A DNA stretch of 64,000 bases from Bacillota bacterium (GTDB lineage Bacteria; Bacillota; Clostridia; Saccharofermentanales; Saccharofermentanaceae): NCBI GenBank assembly GCA_023397475.1, contig JAEWUD010000012.1:1-64000 (forward strand). The letters run 5' to 3'. A program made the translations under genes and the position numbers. Below, piece by piece: positions 16,834 to 24,578 of this stretch (its first letter is position 1; each line of letters opens with the position of its first letter). The notes beneath the pieces were generated by a model. The model was not told the DNA's origin, made no database searches, and worked only from the letters and a program-made list of their open reading frames with translations.

Positions 16834-16862
16834 TTGCATGCGCCTGCCATTTCCGTCATAAT
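16834..16862 (+). promoter_or_regulatory. Promoter of the arsenic cassette
   Basis: TTGCAT (16834-16839) and CATAAT (16857-16862) have a 17-base spacer, 45 bases before the arsR start. ArsR itself would be expected to repress here; I see no clear dyad of the usual ArsR type. Confidence 0.5.
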
Positions 16863-16906
16863 CAGGACATAGAGAACCTTCTATATCCCGGCCACAGGAG
16901 GAACCC

Positions 16907-17365
16907 ATGGACTACACAGAGAACACTCGGATATTCAAAGCCCTTGCGGACGAGACGCGCCTTCGCATCGTCGAGATCCTCTCCTGCGGAGAACTCTGCG
17001 CTTGCGACATTCTCGATTCCTTTAATTTCTCCCAGCCGACATTGTCCTACCACATGAAGATCCTGGTCGAGAGCGGCCTGGTCCACGTCCGCAAGGACGG
17101 TTCCTGGATGCGTTACCGTCTCGATGCGGACAAGATCGCGAAGGTCTCAGCCTATTGGATTGCTATTACGTCCGGCGACGCGTCCTGCATCTGTCACGAC
17201 AACCGCAACGACGCCCGCGACAACACCCATCACGAAGCCCTTCAAGACGCCCGCGACAACACCCATCACGACGCCCTTCACGAAGTCTGCAACGAGACCC
17301 GTCAAGACTCCTCTGTCGCGAAAAGCACCACAAATAGGGAGGGTAACGCAATATGCGCATTGTAA
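16907..17365 (+). CDS. ArsR-family metalloregulator with repeated His-rich tail
   Basis: The 152-residue protein starts with a winged helix of ArsR type: FKALADETRLRIVEILSCGELCACDIL contains the arsenic-binding style ELCAC motif, and FNFSQPTLSYHMKIL is the recognition helix. ATG 16907 follows AGGAGGAACCC. After about residue 100 comes an unusual tail: CICHDN, then two near-identical DARDNTHH(E/D)AL units and another Cys. The DNA there (17205-17285) is a tandem repeat. Known ArsR proteins are about 100-120 residues, so the tail is extra and could bind metal. The stop overlaps the next gene by 13 bases. Confidence 0.85.
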   Translation: MDYTENTRIFKALADETRLRIVEILSCGELCACDILDSFNFSQPTLSYHMKILVESGLVHVRKDGSWMRYRLDADKIAKVSAYWIAITSGDASCICHDNRNDARDNTHHEALQDARDNTHHDALHEVCNETRQDSSVAKSTTNREGNAICAL

Positions 17366-19158
17366 TTATCGGAGCCGTAGCAGCAGGAACATCGGCCGCT
17401 GCCAAAGCCAGACGCAACGACGAATCCGCGGAGATCATCATCTACGAGAAGGACCGATTCATCTCCTATTCCGGTTGCGGCATGCCCTATTATCTCGGCG
17501 GCGAGGTGGATTCCGCGGACAAGCTGACACCGAGAGATCCTACTTTTTTCGCGAAAAAATACCAGGTCGACATCCGAATCCGTCATGAGGTTCTGGCCGT
17601 TCACCCCGAATCGAAGTCCATCGACGTAAGAAATCTGGAGACCGGCGAGACCTTCACCGACATCTATGACCGACTGATCCTCGCGACCGGCGCTTCTGCC
17701 GTGATTCCACCGATTGGCGGAATGGACAAAGATCACGTCTTTACGCTCCGCAATATCGTCGACATGAACCGGATCAAGGCCTTCCTCGACGAACGCACCC
17801 CGAAGACAGCCGCAATCATCGGCACCGGTTTCATCGGCCTCGAGGTTTGCGAGAGCCTGACGCGGCTCGGCATCCAGGTCACTCTCATCGAGCGCCTGCC
17901 GCAGGTGACACCCGGTCTCGACCCCGATGTCGCGGCTTATGTTCGAGCCGAGCTTATTAAGAACGGAGTCACGGTTCACACCGGGGTTACGGCTACGGAG
18001 ATCCTGGGAGGAAAGAGCATTTCTTCAGATGAGCACTCGCTGATCCCTCCTTCCAAAGAGTCTTCACAAATTCCGACCTCCGATGAGTCCTCGCTAATCC
18101 CATCTTTCGACACACCCTCTCAGATCCCATCCTCCGGCGACCCCTCTCGCGTTCGTCTATCCGATGGCCGTGAGATCCCGGCTGATATAGTCCTTGTCTC
18201 CGTCGGCGTTCGTCCGAATACCACGCTGGCCGTGAATGCAGGCGTGGCGCTCGGACCGACCCGCGCGATCGCCGTCACGCCCGATATGCGGACGAACGTA
18301 CCGGATATCTACGCTTGCGGCGACTGTATCGAACAGTTCCATCTCGTTACCGGCAAACCCGTGTATCGTCCTCTGGGATCGACCGCCAATAAGACGGGTC
18401 GCATTGCCGGTGACGTCGTAACGGGCGGACCGTTGACCTTCCGCGGCATTCTCGGAACCGGGATTTTTCGCGTATTCGACCTCGATGTCGCGATGACCGG
18501 ACTTAGTGAGAAAGAGGCGAGGGAAGAGGGCTTCGATCCGGTGGTCTGCCACAATATCAAGCCGGCAAGACCCGAGTATATGGGCGGCAAGGAAATTGTG
18601 ATCAAAGGAATCGCCGACCGCGCGACCGGCTTAATGCTCGGCGCGCAGATCGTCGGCGGTGAGGGAGTCGACAAGCGAATCGATGTCTTTGTAACCGCGA
18701 TCACGTACCGCGCGAAGGCCGAGGATCTTTTCCATCTCGACCTTGCGTATGCGCCGCCTTTCTCGACGACGAAGGACCCTGTCATGTACACGGGGATGAT
18801 CCTCGATAACGCGATCTCCCGCGGGCGGGAGCTGATCACGCAGAAGGATCTCGACGCTCTGATTGAATCCGGCGAGCCCTGCCAGCTGATCGATGCCCGA
18901 GATCCCGCCCAATTCGCCAAGAACGCGATCCCGACTGCCGTAAGCCTTCCGCACGCCGCAATTCGCGACAAGGCAAAAGACCTCGATACAGACATCCCCA
19001 CCATCACATACTGCAATAAGGGCGTGACGGGGAACGCCGCACAGAACATACTGCTCGGAAGAGGTTTTCGCGATGTGAAGAACGTTTCCGGCGGGCAGAA
19101 GCAATATGCGATCAGTCATCGCGAGGCGGAACTGGAGAAGGAGACTGAAAATGAGTAA
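17353..19158 (+). CDS. CoA-disulfide reductase/NADH oxidase-type flavoprotein fused to rhodanese
   Basis: The 601-residue protein has an FAD-binding Rossmann start (VIIGAVAAG), the single redox Cys of the CoADR family (SYSGCGMPYY, Cys42), a second Rossmann motif (IIGTGFIGLE, about 155-164) and the FAD-closing ACGDC. A rhodanese domain covers the last 100 residues with Cys554 in YCNKGVTGN. Residues about 221-266 are a Ser/Pro-rich insert of repeated 'SSxIP' units inside the NAD domain, which relatives lack. CoADR-rhodanese enzymes reduce CoA disulfide or per/polysulfide. Here, between arsR and ACR3, it may handle thiols or thioarsenic species; that role is inferred. Confidence 0.85.
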   Translation: MRIVIIGAVAAGTSAAAKARRNDESAEIIIYEKDRFISYSGCGMPYYLGGEVDSADKLTPRDPTFFAKKYQVDIRIRHEVLAVHPESKSIDVRNLETGETFTDIYDRLILATGASAVIPPIGGMDKDHVFTLRNIVDMNRIKAFLDERTPKTAAIIGTGFIGLEVCESLTRLGIQVTLIERLPQVTPGLDPDVAAYVRAELIKNGVTVHTGVTATEILGGKSISSDEHSLIPPSKESSQIPTSDESSLIPSFDTPSQIPSSGDPSRVRLSDGREIPADIVLVSVGVRPNTTLAVNAGVALGPTRAIAVTPDMRTNVPDIYACGDCIEQFHLVTGKPVYRPLGSTANKTGRIAGDVVTGGPLTFRGILGTGIFRVFDLDVAMTGLSEKEAREEGFDPVVCHNIKPARPEYMGGKEIVIKGIADRATGLMLGAQIVGGEGVDKRIDVFVTAITYRAKAEDLFHLDLAYAPPFSTTKDPVMYTGMILDNAISRGRELITQKDLDALIESGEPCQLIDARDPAQFAKNAIPTAVSLPHAAIRDKAKDLDTDIPTITYCNKGVTGNAAQNILLGRGFRDVKNVSGGQKQYAISHREAELEKETENE

Positions 19159-20206
19159 GGGGAAAGCACTGGAAATCGGTTTTTTTGAGAAATTCTTAAC
19201 GGTCTGGGTCATCCTGTGTATGGTCGTAGGCGTCCTGATCGGCAAATTTCTGCCGGCGGTGCCGCAATTCCTGGGACAATTCGAATATGCCAACGTGTCG
19301 GTGCCGATCGCGATTTTGATCTGGCTGATGATCTTCCCGATGATGATGAAGGTCGATTTCCAGAGCATCAAGAACGTCGGCAAGAATCCGAAGGGCCTCT
19401 TCGTCACCTGGGTCACGAACTGGCTGATCAAGCCTTTCACGATGTACGCGATCGCGGCTTTCTTCTTCTACGTCGTCTTCTCGGCGATCATTCCCGCCGA
19501 TCTCGCGAAAGATTATCTGGCCGGCGCGATCCTTCTGGGCGCCGCCCCTTGTACGGCGATGGTCTTTGTCTGGAGTCATCTGACCAAAGGAAATCCGGCC
19601 TATACGGTCGTCCAGGTCGCGACCAATGACCTGATCATCCTCGTCGCGTTCACTCCGATCGTCGCTTTCCTGCTCGGTGTCGGCGGCGTTCAGGTCCCGT
19701 GGGACACCCTGATCCTCTCCGTCGTTCTCTTTGTCGTCATCCCGCTCGCCGGCGGTATCCTGGCGCGTATCCTCATCACGCGCCGCCGCGGTGTCGAATA
19801 CTTCGAGAAGACCTTCATCCCGAAGTTCAACAATGTTACGATCGGCGGCCTTCTCCTGACGCTCGTCATCATCTTCTCCTTCCAGGGGAACGTGATTCTC
19901 GAAAACCCCTTGCACATCCTTCTTATCGCGATCCCTCTGACAATCCAGACCTTCCTGATCTTCTTCATCGCGTATCTCGCGTCGCGCATCCTGAAGCTGC
20001 CGCATAATATAGCTGCACCGGCCGGCATGATCGGTGCGTCGAACTTCTTCGAACTCGCCGTCGCGGTCGCCATCGCGCTGTTCGGCACGGCCTCACCCGT
20101 CGCCCTCGCCACGATCGTTGGCGTTCTCGTCGAGGTGCCGGTGATGTTGGTCCTCGTCAAGATCGCGAACAAGACGACACACTGGTTTCCGAAGGAGAAG
20201 GTGTAG
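19151..20206 (+). CDS. ACR3-family arsenite efflux permease
   Basis: The 351-residue protein has about ten membrane helices and ACR3 hallmarks: GAAPCTAMVFVWSHLTKG with the conserved Cys of helix 4, then VQVATNDLIIL, and the late EVPVMLVLVK with its Glu. ACR3 moves As(OH)3 out, driven by the proton gradient. ATG 19151 overlaps the flavoprotein stop by 8 bases and has AAGGAG 7 bases upstream, so it is translationally coupled. There is no arsC reductase in the window, so the cassette as seen acts on arsenite. Confidence 0.92.
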   Translation: MSKGKALEIGFFEKFLTVWVILCMVVGVLIGKFLPAVPQFLGQFEYANVSVPIAILIWLMIFPMMMKVDFQSIKNVGKNPKGLFVTWVTNWLIKPFTMYAIAAFFFYVVFSAIIPADLAKDYLAGAILLGAAPCTAMVFVWSHLTKGNPAYTVVQVATNDLIILVAFTPIVAFLLGVGGVQVPWDTLILSVVLFVVIPLAGGILARILITRRRGVEYFEKTFIPKFNNVTIGGLLLTLVIIFSFQGNVILENPLHILLIAIPLTIQTFLIFFIAYLASRILKLPHNIAAPAGMIGASNFFELAVAVAIALFGTASPVALATIVGVLVEVPVMLVLVKIANKTTHWFPKEKV

Positions 20207-20213
20207 GGGGTAA

Positions 20214-20700
20214 GTTCTCGAAAAGTTTATAAGGGGGTGTAGTTCTCGAAAAGATATGAAGGGGGCATCTGATTCGTCGGGCTCCTCTTTTTTGAGCGTT
20301 GAAAATTGAGGAAATCATCAAGGTTTCCTATGTACATGAAAAGCTTAACGGAGCGTCACGGCGATCATGGTTTGATGAGCAGAGGAATGTCGTCGATAAT
20401 CGCTCCGCAGAAGATTGATCACGCCGCGGCCGGAGAACCGACTGACGATCAAAATCGTATTACGAGAAATGTTGCAAATGCGCAAAATCTCGTAGTGATT
20501 GCGAAAAAGGACAACGTTCGCTTGCGAGAAGAACAAGAGAGGGCATATATTGACGCGCCGGCAGATCCGGCGCGGATTAATGGTCGCACCGCAGAGCGGC
20601 GCTTCGCTATATTTGCCAAATCTCGTCTCCGACGCCTCGAAGTAGTATAAAAATCAGCCTACCCTATGATTTTGGTGATAATCATTGATAAAGACCCATT
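20214..20700. repeat. Complex repeat, right copy, flanking the arsenic cassette
   Basis: The stretch 20508-20690 is a direct copy of about 16218-16440, ending in one hairpin unit (TATAAAAATC...GATTTT) and ATAATCATTGATAA. Before it, TAGTTCTCGAAAAG-type units occur twice at 20214-20260. A frame of 114 codons crosses the region but is built from repeat sequence and lacks a binding site, so I do not call it. 20700-20887 shows nothing clear. Confidence 0.75.
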
Positions 20701-20887
20701 AGTGTGGACTCCTATGCAGTATTGGGTCGCGAAGACTCATTGAATTATTGACTCGCCGTAAGTTCTGCAAAACCGCTCGATGCAATGAACGTTTGGCAGA
20801 TTTTTTCTTGCCACCTTGTCTTATCACGCGTCCAGCCCAACGCAAGAAGCGCAAGCTTTTCGAAATTATAATCCCTCATAATAATGC

Positions 20888-20942
20888 TTGACAAATGGGT
20901 CGGTGAGTTATAGACTCGCATTAGGTCGGTGATTTATAGACC
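20888..20942 (+). promoter_or_regulatory. Promoter with two direct-repeat operators for blaI-blaR1
   Basis: TTGACA (20888-20893) and TAGACT (20911-20916) have a 17-base spacer. Two 19-base boxes, GGTCGGTGAGTTATAGACT (20898-20916) and GGTCGGTGATTTATAGACC (20924-20942), cover the -10 region and the transcript start, 26 bases apart. They are probably the BlaI-type operators, though they lack the usual TACA/TGTA half-sites. Confidence 0.65.
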
Positions 20943-20962
20943 TGATGCGGGAGGATATTTAC

Positions 20963-21340
20963 ATGGATGAGAATCAAGTTCCGGATTACAGCATGACAGA
21001 TGCCGAGAGGAAGTTTGCCGAATTGATCTGGAAGAACGAGCCGATCAATTCCGGAGATTTGGTTCGACTCTGCGCAGACAGATTCGACTGGAAGAAATCG
21101 ACGACCTATACCTTTCTGAAGAAGCTGTGTGAGCAACGTCTGTTCCGAAATGTCGACGCCATCGTGACGTCACTGGTCAGCGAGGAAGAATACCTTCGCA
21201 TTCAGAGCGAGCAATTCGTCGAGAAGAATTTCGGCGGATCGGTTCCGCGCTTTCTGGCCGCCTTTGTCCCGAAGAAGAAGATCAGCCAGAAAGAATATGA
21301 GGAGATCATGAAGATCATCAATGATTGCGAGGAGGAGTGA
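20963..21340 (+). CDS. BlaI/MecI-family repressor
   Basis: The 125-residue protein has a BlaI winged helix: MTDAERKFAELIWKNEPINSGDLV, then WKKSTTYTFLKKLCEQ as recognition helix and wing, followed by the EEYLRIQSEQFVEKNFGGS dimer helix. BlaI repressors are inactivated when their BlaR1 partner protease is triggered. ATG 20963 has GGGAGGA 7 bases upstream. The BlaR1-like gene starts 2 bases after its stop, so the pair is one operon, autoregulated by the boxes at 20898-20942. Confidence 0.9.
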   Translation: MDENQVPDYSMTDAERKFAELIWKNEPINSGDLVRLCADRFDWKKSTTYTFLKKLCEQRLFRNVDAIVTSLVSEEEYLRIQSEQFVEKNFGGSVPRFLAAFVPKKKISQKEYEEIMKIINDCEEE

Positions 21341-21342
21341 CG

Positions 21343-23595
21343 ATGGACGCCATTTTTATGGGAATACTCGACATGAGCCTTGTTTCCGTCTATTGCATCG
21401 CGATTGTCCTTCTGATTCGTCTTCTTTTGCGAAAAGCTCCGAAACTCTTCTCTTACATTCTGTGGATCGTCGTATTCGTTCGGTTGGTCTTACCCTTCAC
21501 TCCGGAAAGTCCGATCAGCCTCGTTCCGCAAGTAATCAGCGAAAACAGCGTAACCGCATGGATGAGCAAAGAGGCGACACCGGCCCTGGTTCAATCTGTG
21601 ATCCCGGCCTCGGACGTGATCGAACCGATGCAAGAAGCAAATGGTGGCATCACAACGCAAATTCCTGCGAATCTCGGTAACAACACATTGACCGCGCCTC
21701 AGAATCTGCCGCAAGAGCAGGACATGGAACAGAGCCAGATCCTTGCATCCGCAGACTCGGTAGCATCCGCCTCGGACGGTCCAATGAACCTGTCATTACC
21801 GCAGATTTTTTCGATTATTTGGCTGGTCGGAATATTTGTCCTCTTATCCTTTAACGTGATCGCGTACATCCTGCTCAGGAAACGACTACAATCGGCCTTG
21901 CATCAGGAAAACAATATCTTCGTGTCCTCGAGCATTGAGTCGCCCTTTATTCTGGGAATAATTCGCCCTCGAATTTACATCCCTTCAAACCTTCAAGAAT
22001 CCGACCGCGCGCATATTCTGCGACATGAGCAGATCCATATTCAAAGAGGAGATCATATCATCAAGGCGATCCTTTATGTGATCACATGCGTCCACTGGTT
22101 TAATCCCCTCGTCTGGCTGGCTTTTGCGTTCATGAGCCGCGATATGGAGATGTCGTGCGATGAGAAGGTGATTCGCGAGCTGGGTTACGGGATTAAGAAG
22201 AACTATTCCTCGTCGCTTCTGAATCTGGCGACGGGAAGAAATCTGTTGCACGCGACGCCGCTGGCATTCGGTGAAGGGAGCCTCAAAGGACGGATTAAGA
22301 ACATCGTCAACTACCGTAAACCGGCTCTTTGGATCATACTGGTTTCTACGATAATTGTCGGTTTTGTCGTCGTCGGGCTGATTTTCAACCCTCTGCAGCG
22401 AAAAGATCCGGAAGAGAATGATCAGACTGAGGCAACAACTGTAGCAACCACTCAAAGTGCGGACGAGACATCTCCGACCACCCCGGCGACAAAAGAGCCG
22501 TCTGAGACAAAGCCAATTTCGGATGACCCATACGATAACCTGTTTATCGAAGTGGACGGCGAGCAGATCAGTTATCGGGAAGTGGTAGAGATGCAATCCA
22601 TAGATTATCGGAGTCACGACCATCTCTCTCCGCTCGATTATCGAACGACGTCGCCGGTCGATGTTAGCGACTTTCAGACGGTGTTCACGGATGCCGGATA
22701 TATTGTGGAAGAAGGGGCAGGCATTCAAAACGAGAGCTTGATCTCCGGTTGGGACGCAAAAAGTCTGGACGGTAAAGATGTTGTTCGATGCTACAATTAT
22801 GATTTGGAAGAAGACGCAAATCAGACGGTCAGTCAGCGGGCAATGGAATATTTATATTACGACGCCAAACTCAATCCGGAATACAATAGACAGCCTTTAC
22901 ATATCCTGTTTACCGATTCCGCACTCATGCTTTACTATTATGACGATTACAACAACGAAAGTAACATCTTCAACATTACGTACCAAACCGGAAGTAGTGT
23001 CATTCATGCCGAAATAACCGTTGATGTTCCGCGACTGGTGACTTTCTATGAAGCAATGGATACGTTGGGAATTCCCTTCCCAAGCGCATGTAAACTCAAT
23101 CCAAACCCCGGCGAATGGCCGGAGAAAGCTGTGTTCAGATCCGCGTCGGACTTTGAAAACATTCTAACTGAGCGCGGGTATAACGTGGTGCTATTTGACC
23201 CCGATTTTCAATGGGAATGGTACGAAGCCCAATTAGATGAACTACAGGTATCTGTTTGCAACGGGCTTGAGTCGGAAAAGTTCACTCCCTCGCTGCAATA
23301 TCTTGGGTTAATGAATTTGGTCGAAAGCGACTATCCGGAAAATTTTGAAAATCCGATTATCGAATATCACAGCTCAGACTCATACGAGATGATTATCTAT
23401 AATTCCCCTCATGAATACACAATCTCCGTGTACTTTGACTTGACCGGCGTTGAAACCCCCTATGACGGTCCATACGATCGCACGATATGGTACGTCAAAG
23501 CCAGTGCCGGACTCAATGGACTTTCGGAAGATGAAGCTGAAGCGGCACGCGCGGAGGTAGATGCAGCGATCAAGGCGCTGTGTTTTCCCGAGTGA
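21343..23595 (+). CDS. BlaR1/MecR1-like M56 metalloprotease with non-penicillin sensor domain
   Basis: The 750-residue protein has N-terminal membrane helices, a cytoplasmic zinc-protease loop with HEQIH (in ILRHEQIHIQRGDH) and the downstream Glu/Asp motif (EMSCDEKVIRELG), then a last helix near residues 330-345. Instead of the penicillin-binding domain of true BlaR1, about 400 extracellular residues follow a Thr/Pro-rich linker. They hold elements like those of the lipoprotein at 3224 (VIHAEITVDVPRLVTFYEAM; SASDFENILTERGY). The signal is therefore probably not a beta-lactam. ATG 21343 follows GAGGAGTGACG. No beta-lactamase gene is near. Confidence 0.82.
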   Translation: MDAIFMGILDMSLVSVYCIAIVLLIRLLLRKAPKLFSYILWIVVFVRLVLPFTPESPISLVPQVISENSVTAWMSKEATPALVQSVIPASDVIEPMQEANGGITTQIPANLGNNTLTAPQNLPQEQDMEQSQILASADSVASASDGPMNLSLPQIFSIIWLVGIFVLLSFNVIAYILLRKRLQSALHQENNIFVSSSIESPFILGIIRPRIYIPSNLQESDRAHILRHEQIHIQRGDHIIKAILYVITCVHWFNPLVWLAFAFMSRDMEMSCDEKVIRELGYGIKKNYSSSLLNLATGRNLLHATPLAFGEGSLKGRIKNIVNYRKPALWIILVSTIIVGFVVVGLIFNPLQRKDPEENDQTEATTVATTQSADETSPTTPATKEPSETKPISDDPYDNLFIEVDGEQISYREVVEMQSIDYRSHDHLSPLDYRTTSPVDVSDFQTVFTDAGYIVEEGAGIQNESLISGWDAKSLDGKDVVRCYNYDLEEDANQTVSQRAMEYLYYDAKLNPEYNRQPLHILFTDSALMLYYYDDYNNESNIFNITYQTGSSVIHAEITVDVPRLVTFYEAMDTLGIPFPSACKLNPNPGEWPEKAVFRSASDFENILTERGYNVVLFDPDFQWEWYEAQLDELQVSVCNGLESEKFTPSLQYLGLMNLVESDYPENFENPIIEYHSSDSYEMIIYNSPHEYTISVYFDLTGVETPYDGPYDRTIWYVKASAGLNGLSEDEAEAARAEVDAAIKALCFPE

Positions 23596-23649
23596 TATTG
23601 TAAATAAAGTTATAAAGTCTATCGAAGAGGGTGCATTTAAACGAAAACA

Positions 23650-23683
23650 GAAGGCAGCGATGTACCGCTGCCTTCCTTTTTTT
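23650..23683 (+). terminator. Rho-independent terminator
   Basis: GAAGGCAGCG (23650-23659) pairs perfectly with CGCTGCCTTC (23666-23675), then a seven-T run. It ends the blaI-blaR1 operon. Between here and 23982 the sequence is A+T-rich and shows no gene. Confidence 0.95.
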
Positions 23684-23982
23684 ATACACACGATTTTAAC
23701 ATTTTAAGCGACTAATCGGAAAAACATATACGCCGTCTCTAGAGTTTCCACTGAAAAAAGGCGTCTTCAAGTACTGTTGACAAGAAGCTAACGGTAACGT
23801 TGGTTGTTTCTATATTTAATGTAAATCCCGCAAGTAGATATCAGAATTCCATTACTTTTTGATTTGTGATAAATTAATAAGTAGTTTGTTGTCTGAGAGA
23901 ACTAATGGACTGATCCTAATGGAATAATCGTTTTTTCTTAGAATAAAGACCATTAAAACATATTAAAAAATATCAAATACTA

Positions 23983-24009
23983 TTGACTCCCCCCCCATTA
24001 CAATATAAC
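23983..24009 (+). promoter_or_regulatory. Promoter with an eight-C tract in its spacer
   Basis: TTGACT (23983-23988) is followed by eight C residues (23989-23996) and then TATAAC (24004-24009). The spacer is 15 bases, two short of the optimum. Slippage of the C run would change the spacing, so this may be a phase-variable promoter. Confidence 0.5.
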
Positions 24010-24054
24010 ATTTACATGTATTTGCCGATCGGTTACATGAAATGGAGGATGTTT

Positions 24055-24495
24055 ATGAAAAAACTATTAGCTCTGCTATCGCTGGTTCTTGTTCTGGTTA
24101 TTCCTATGTCTTTGGTAAGTGCAAATGTGGAGGATTGCGGAAGCAAATCAGTTACCAGAGGAACGCCTAGTGCTTATGTGACGGGAAACGAAATAATAAA
24201 ATCTTCTAGTGCTACTACCGCAGCCTGTGTGAATCTTAAGGGATTCCAAGCACCGGGATTACCTCCTAACGTGGTATCGACAAATGATCTGGTATTTCGC
24301 GTGTATGCATCAGACGGTTCTCAGGCCACAGAAATTGTTAATTACAGATATTTTACAGCGAGTGAGAACTGTCGCCAATATATGATATATAAACCAGGGA
24401 AGGGAGCGAATGGTGCGGAGTATAGTATCGTGCGCTCATTGAATAGCACATCCTGTTCGTCATATTGTAGTTATTATATTAAATGGAATCCGTAA
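24055..24495 (+). CDS. Small secreted cysteine-containing protein
   Basis: The 146-residue product has a clear signal peptide (MKKLLALLSLVLVLVIPMSLVSA). The mature part of about 120 residues is Ser/Thr/Tyr-rich with several Cys, including a closing SCSSYCSYYIKW. It has no membrane anchor or sortase motif. ATG 24055 is chosen because GGAGG lies 7 bases upstream and the basic MKKL start suits a signal peptide. The family is not recognised. Its promoter carries a poly-C tract, which fits a variably expressed surface or secreted product. Confidence 0.6.
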   Translation: MKKLLALLSLVLVLVIPMSLVSANVEDCGSKSVTRGTPSAYVTGNEIIKSSSATTAACVNLKGFQAPGLPPNVVSTNDLVFRVYASDGSQATEIVNYRYFTASENCRQYMIYKPGKGANGAEYSIVRSLNSTSCSSYCSYYIKWNP

Positions 24496-24578
24496 GTAGA
24501 TGAAGAGTAGCCGACGGCAAATACAGTTCCATATTTTACCGAAAATGTTTTCTTCAGAACATATCATAGGAGAATAAC

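Noticed and set aside
19196..20005. 269-codon minus-strand open frame
   Set aside because: It is antisense to the well-supported ACR3 gene and has highly charged low-complexity content typical of a shadow frame.
20306..20650. 114-codon open frame next to the arsenic cassette
   Set aside because: It is made largely of the complex repeat, lacks a ribosome binding site and has no protein-like pattern.
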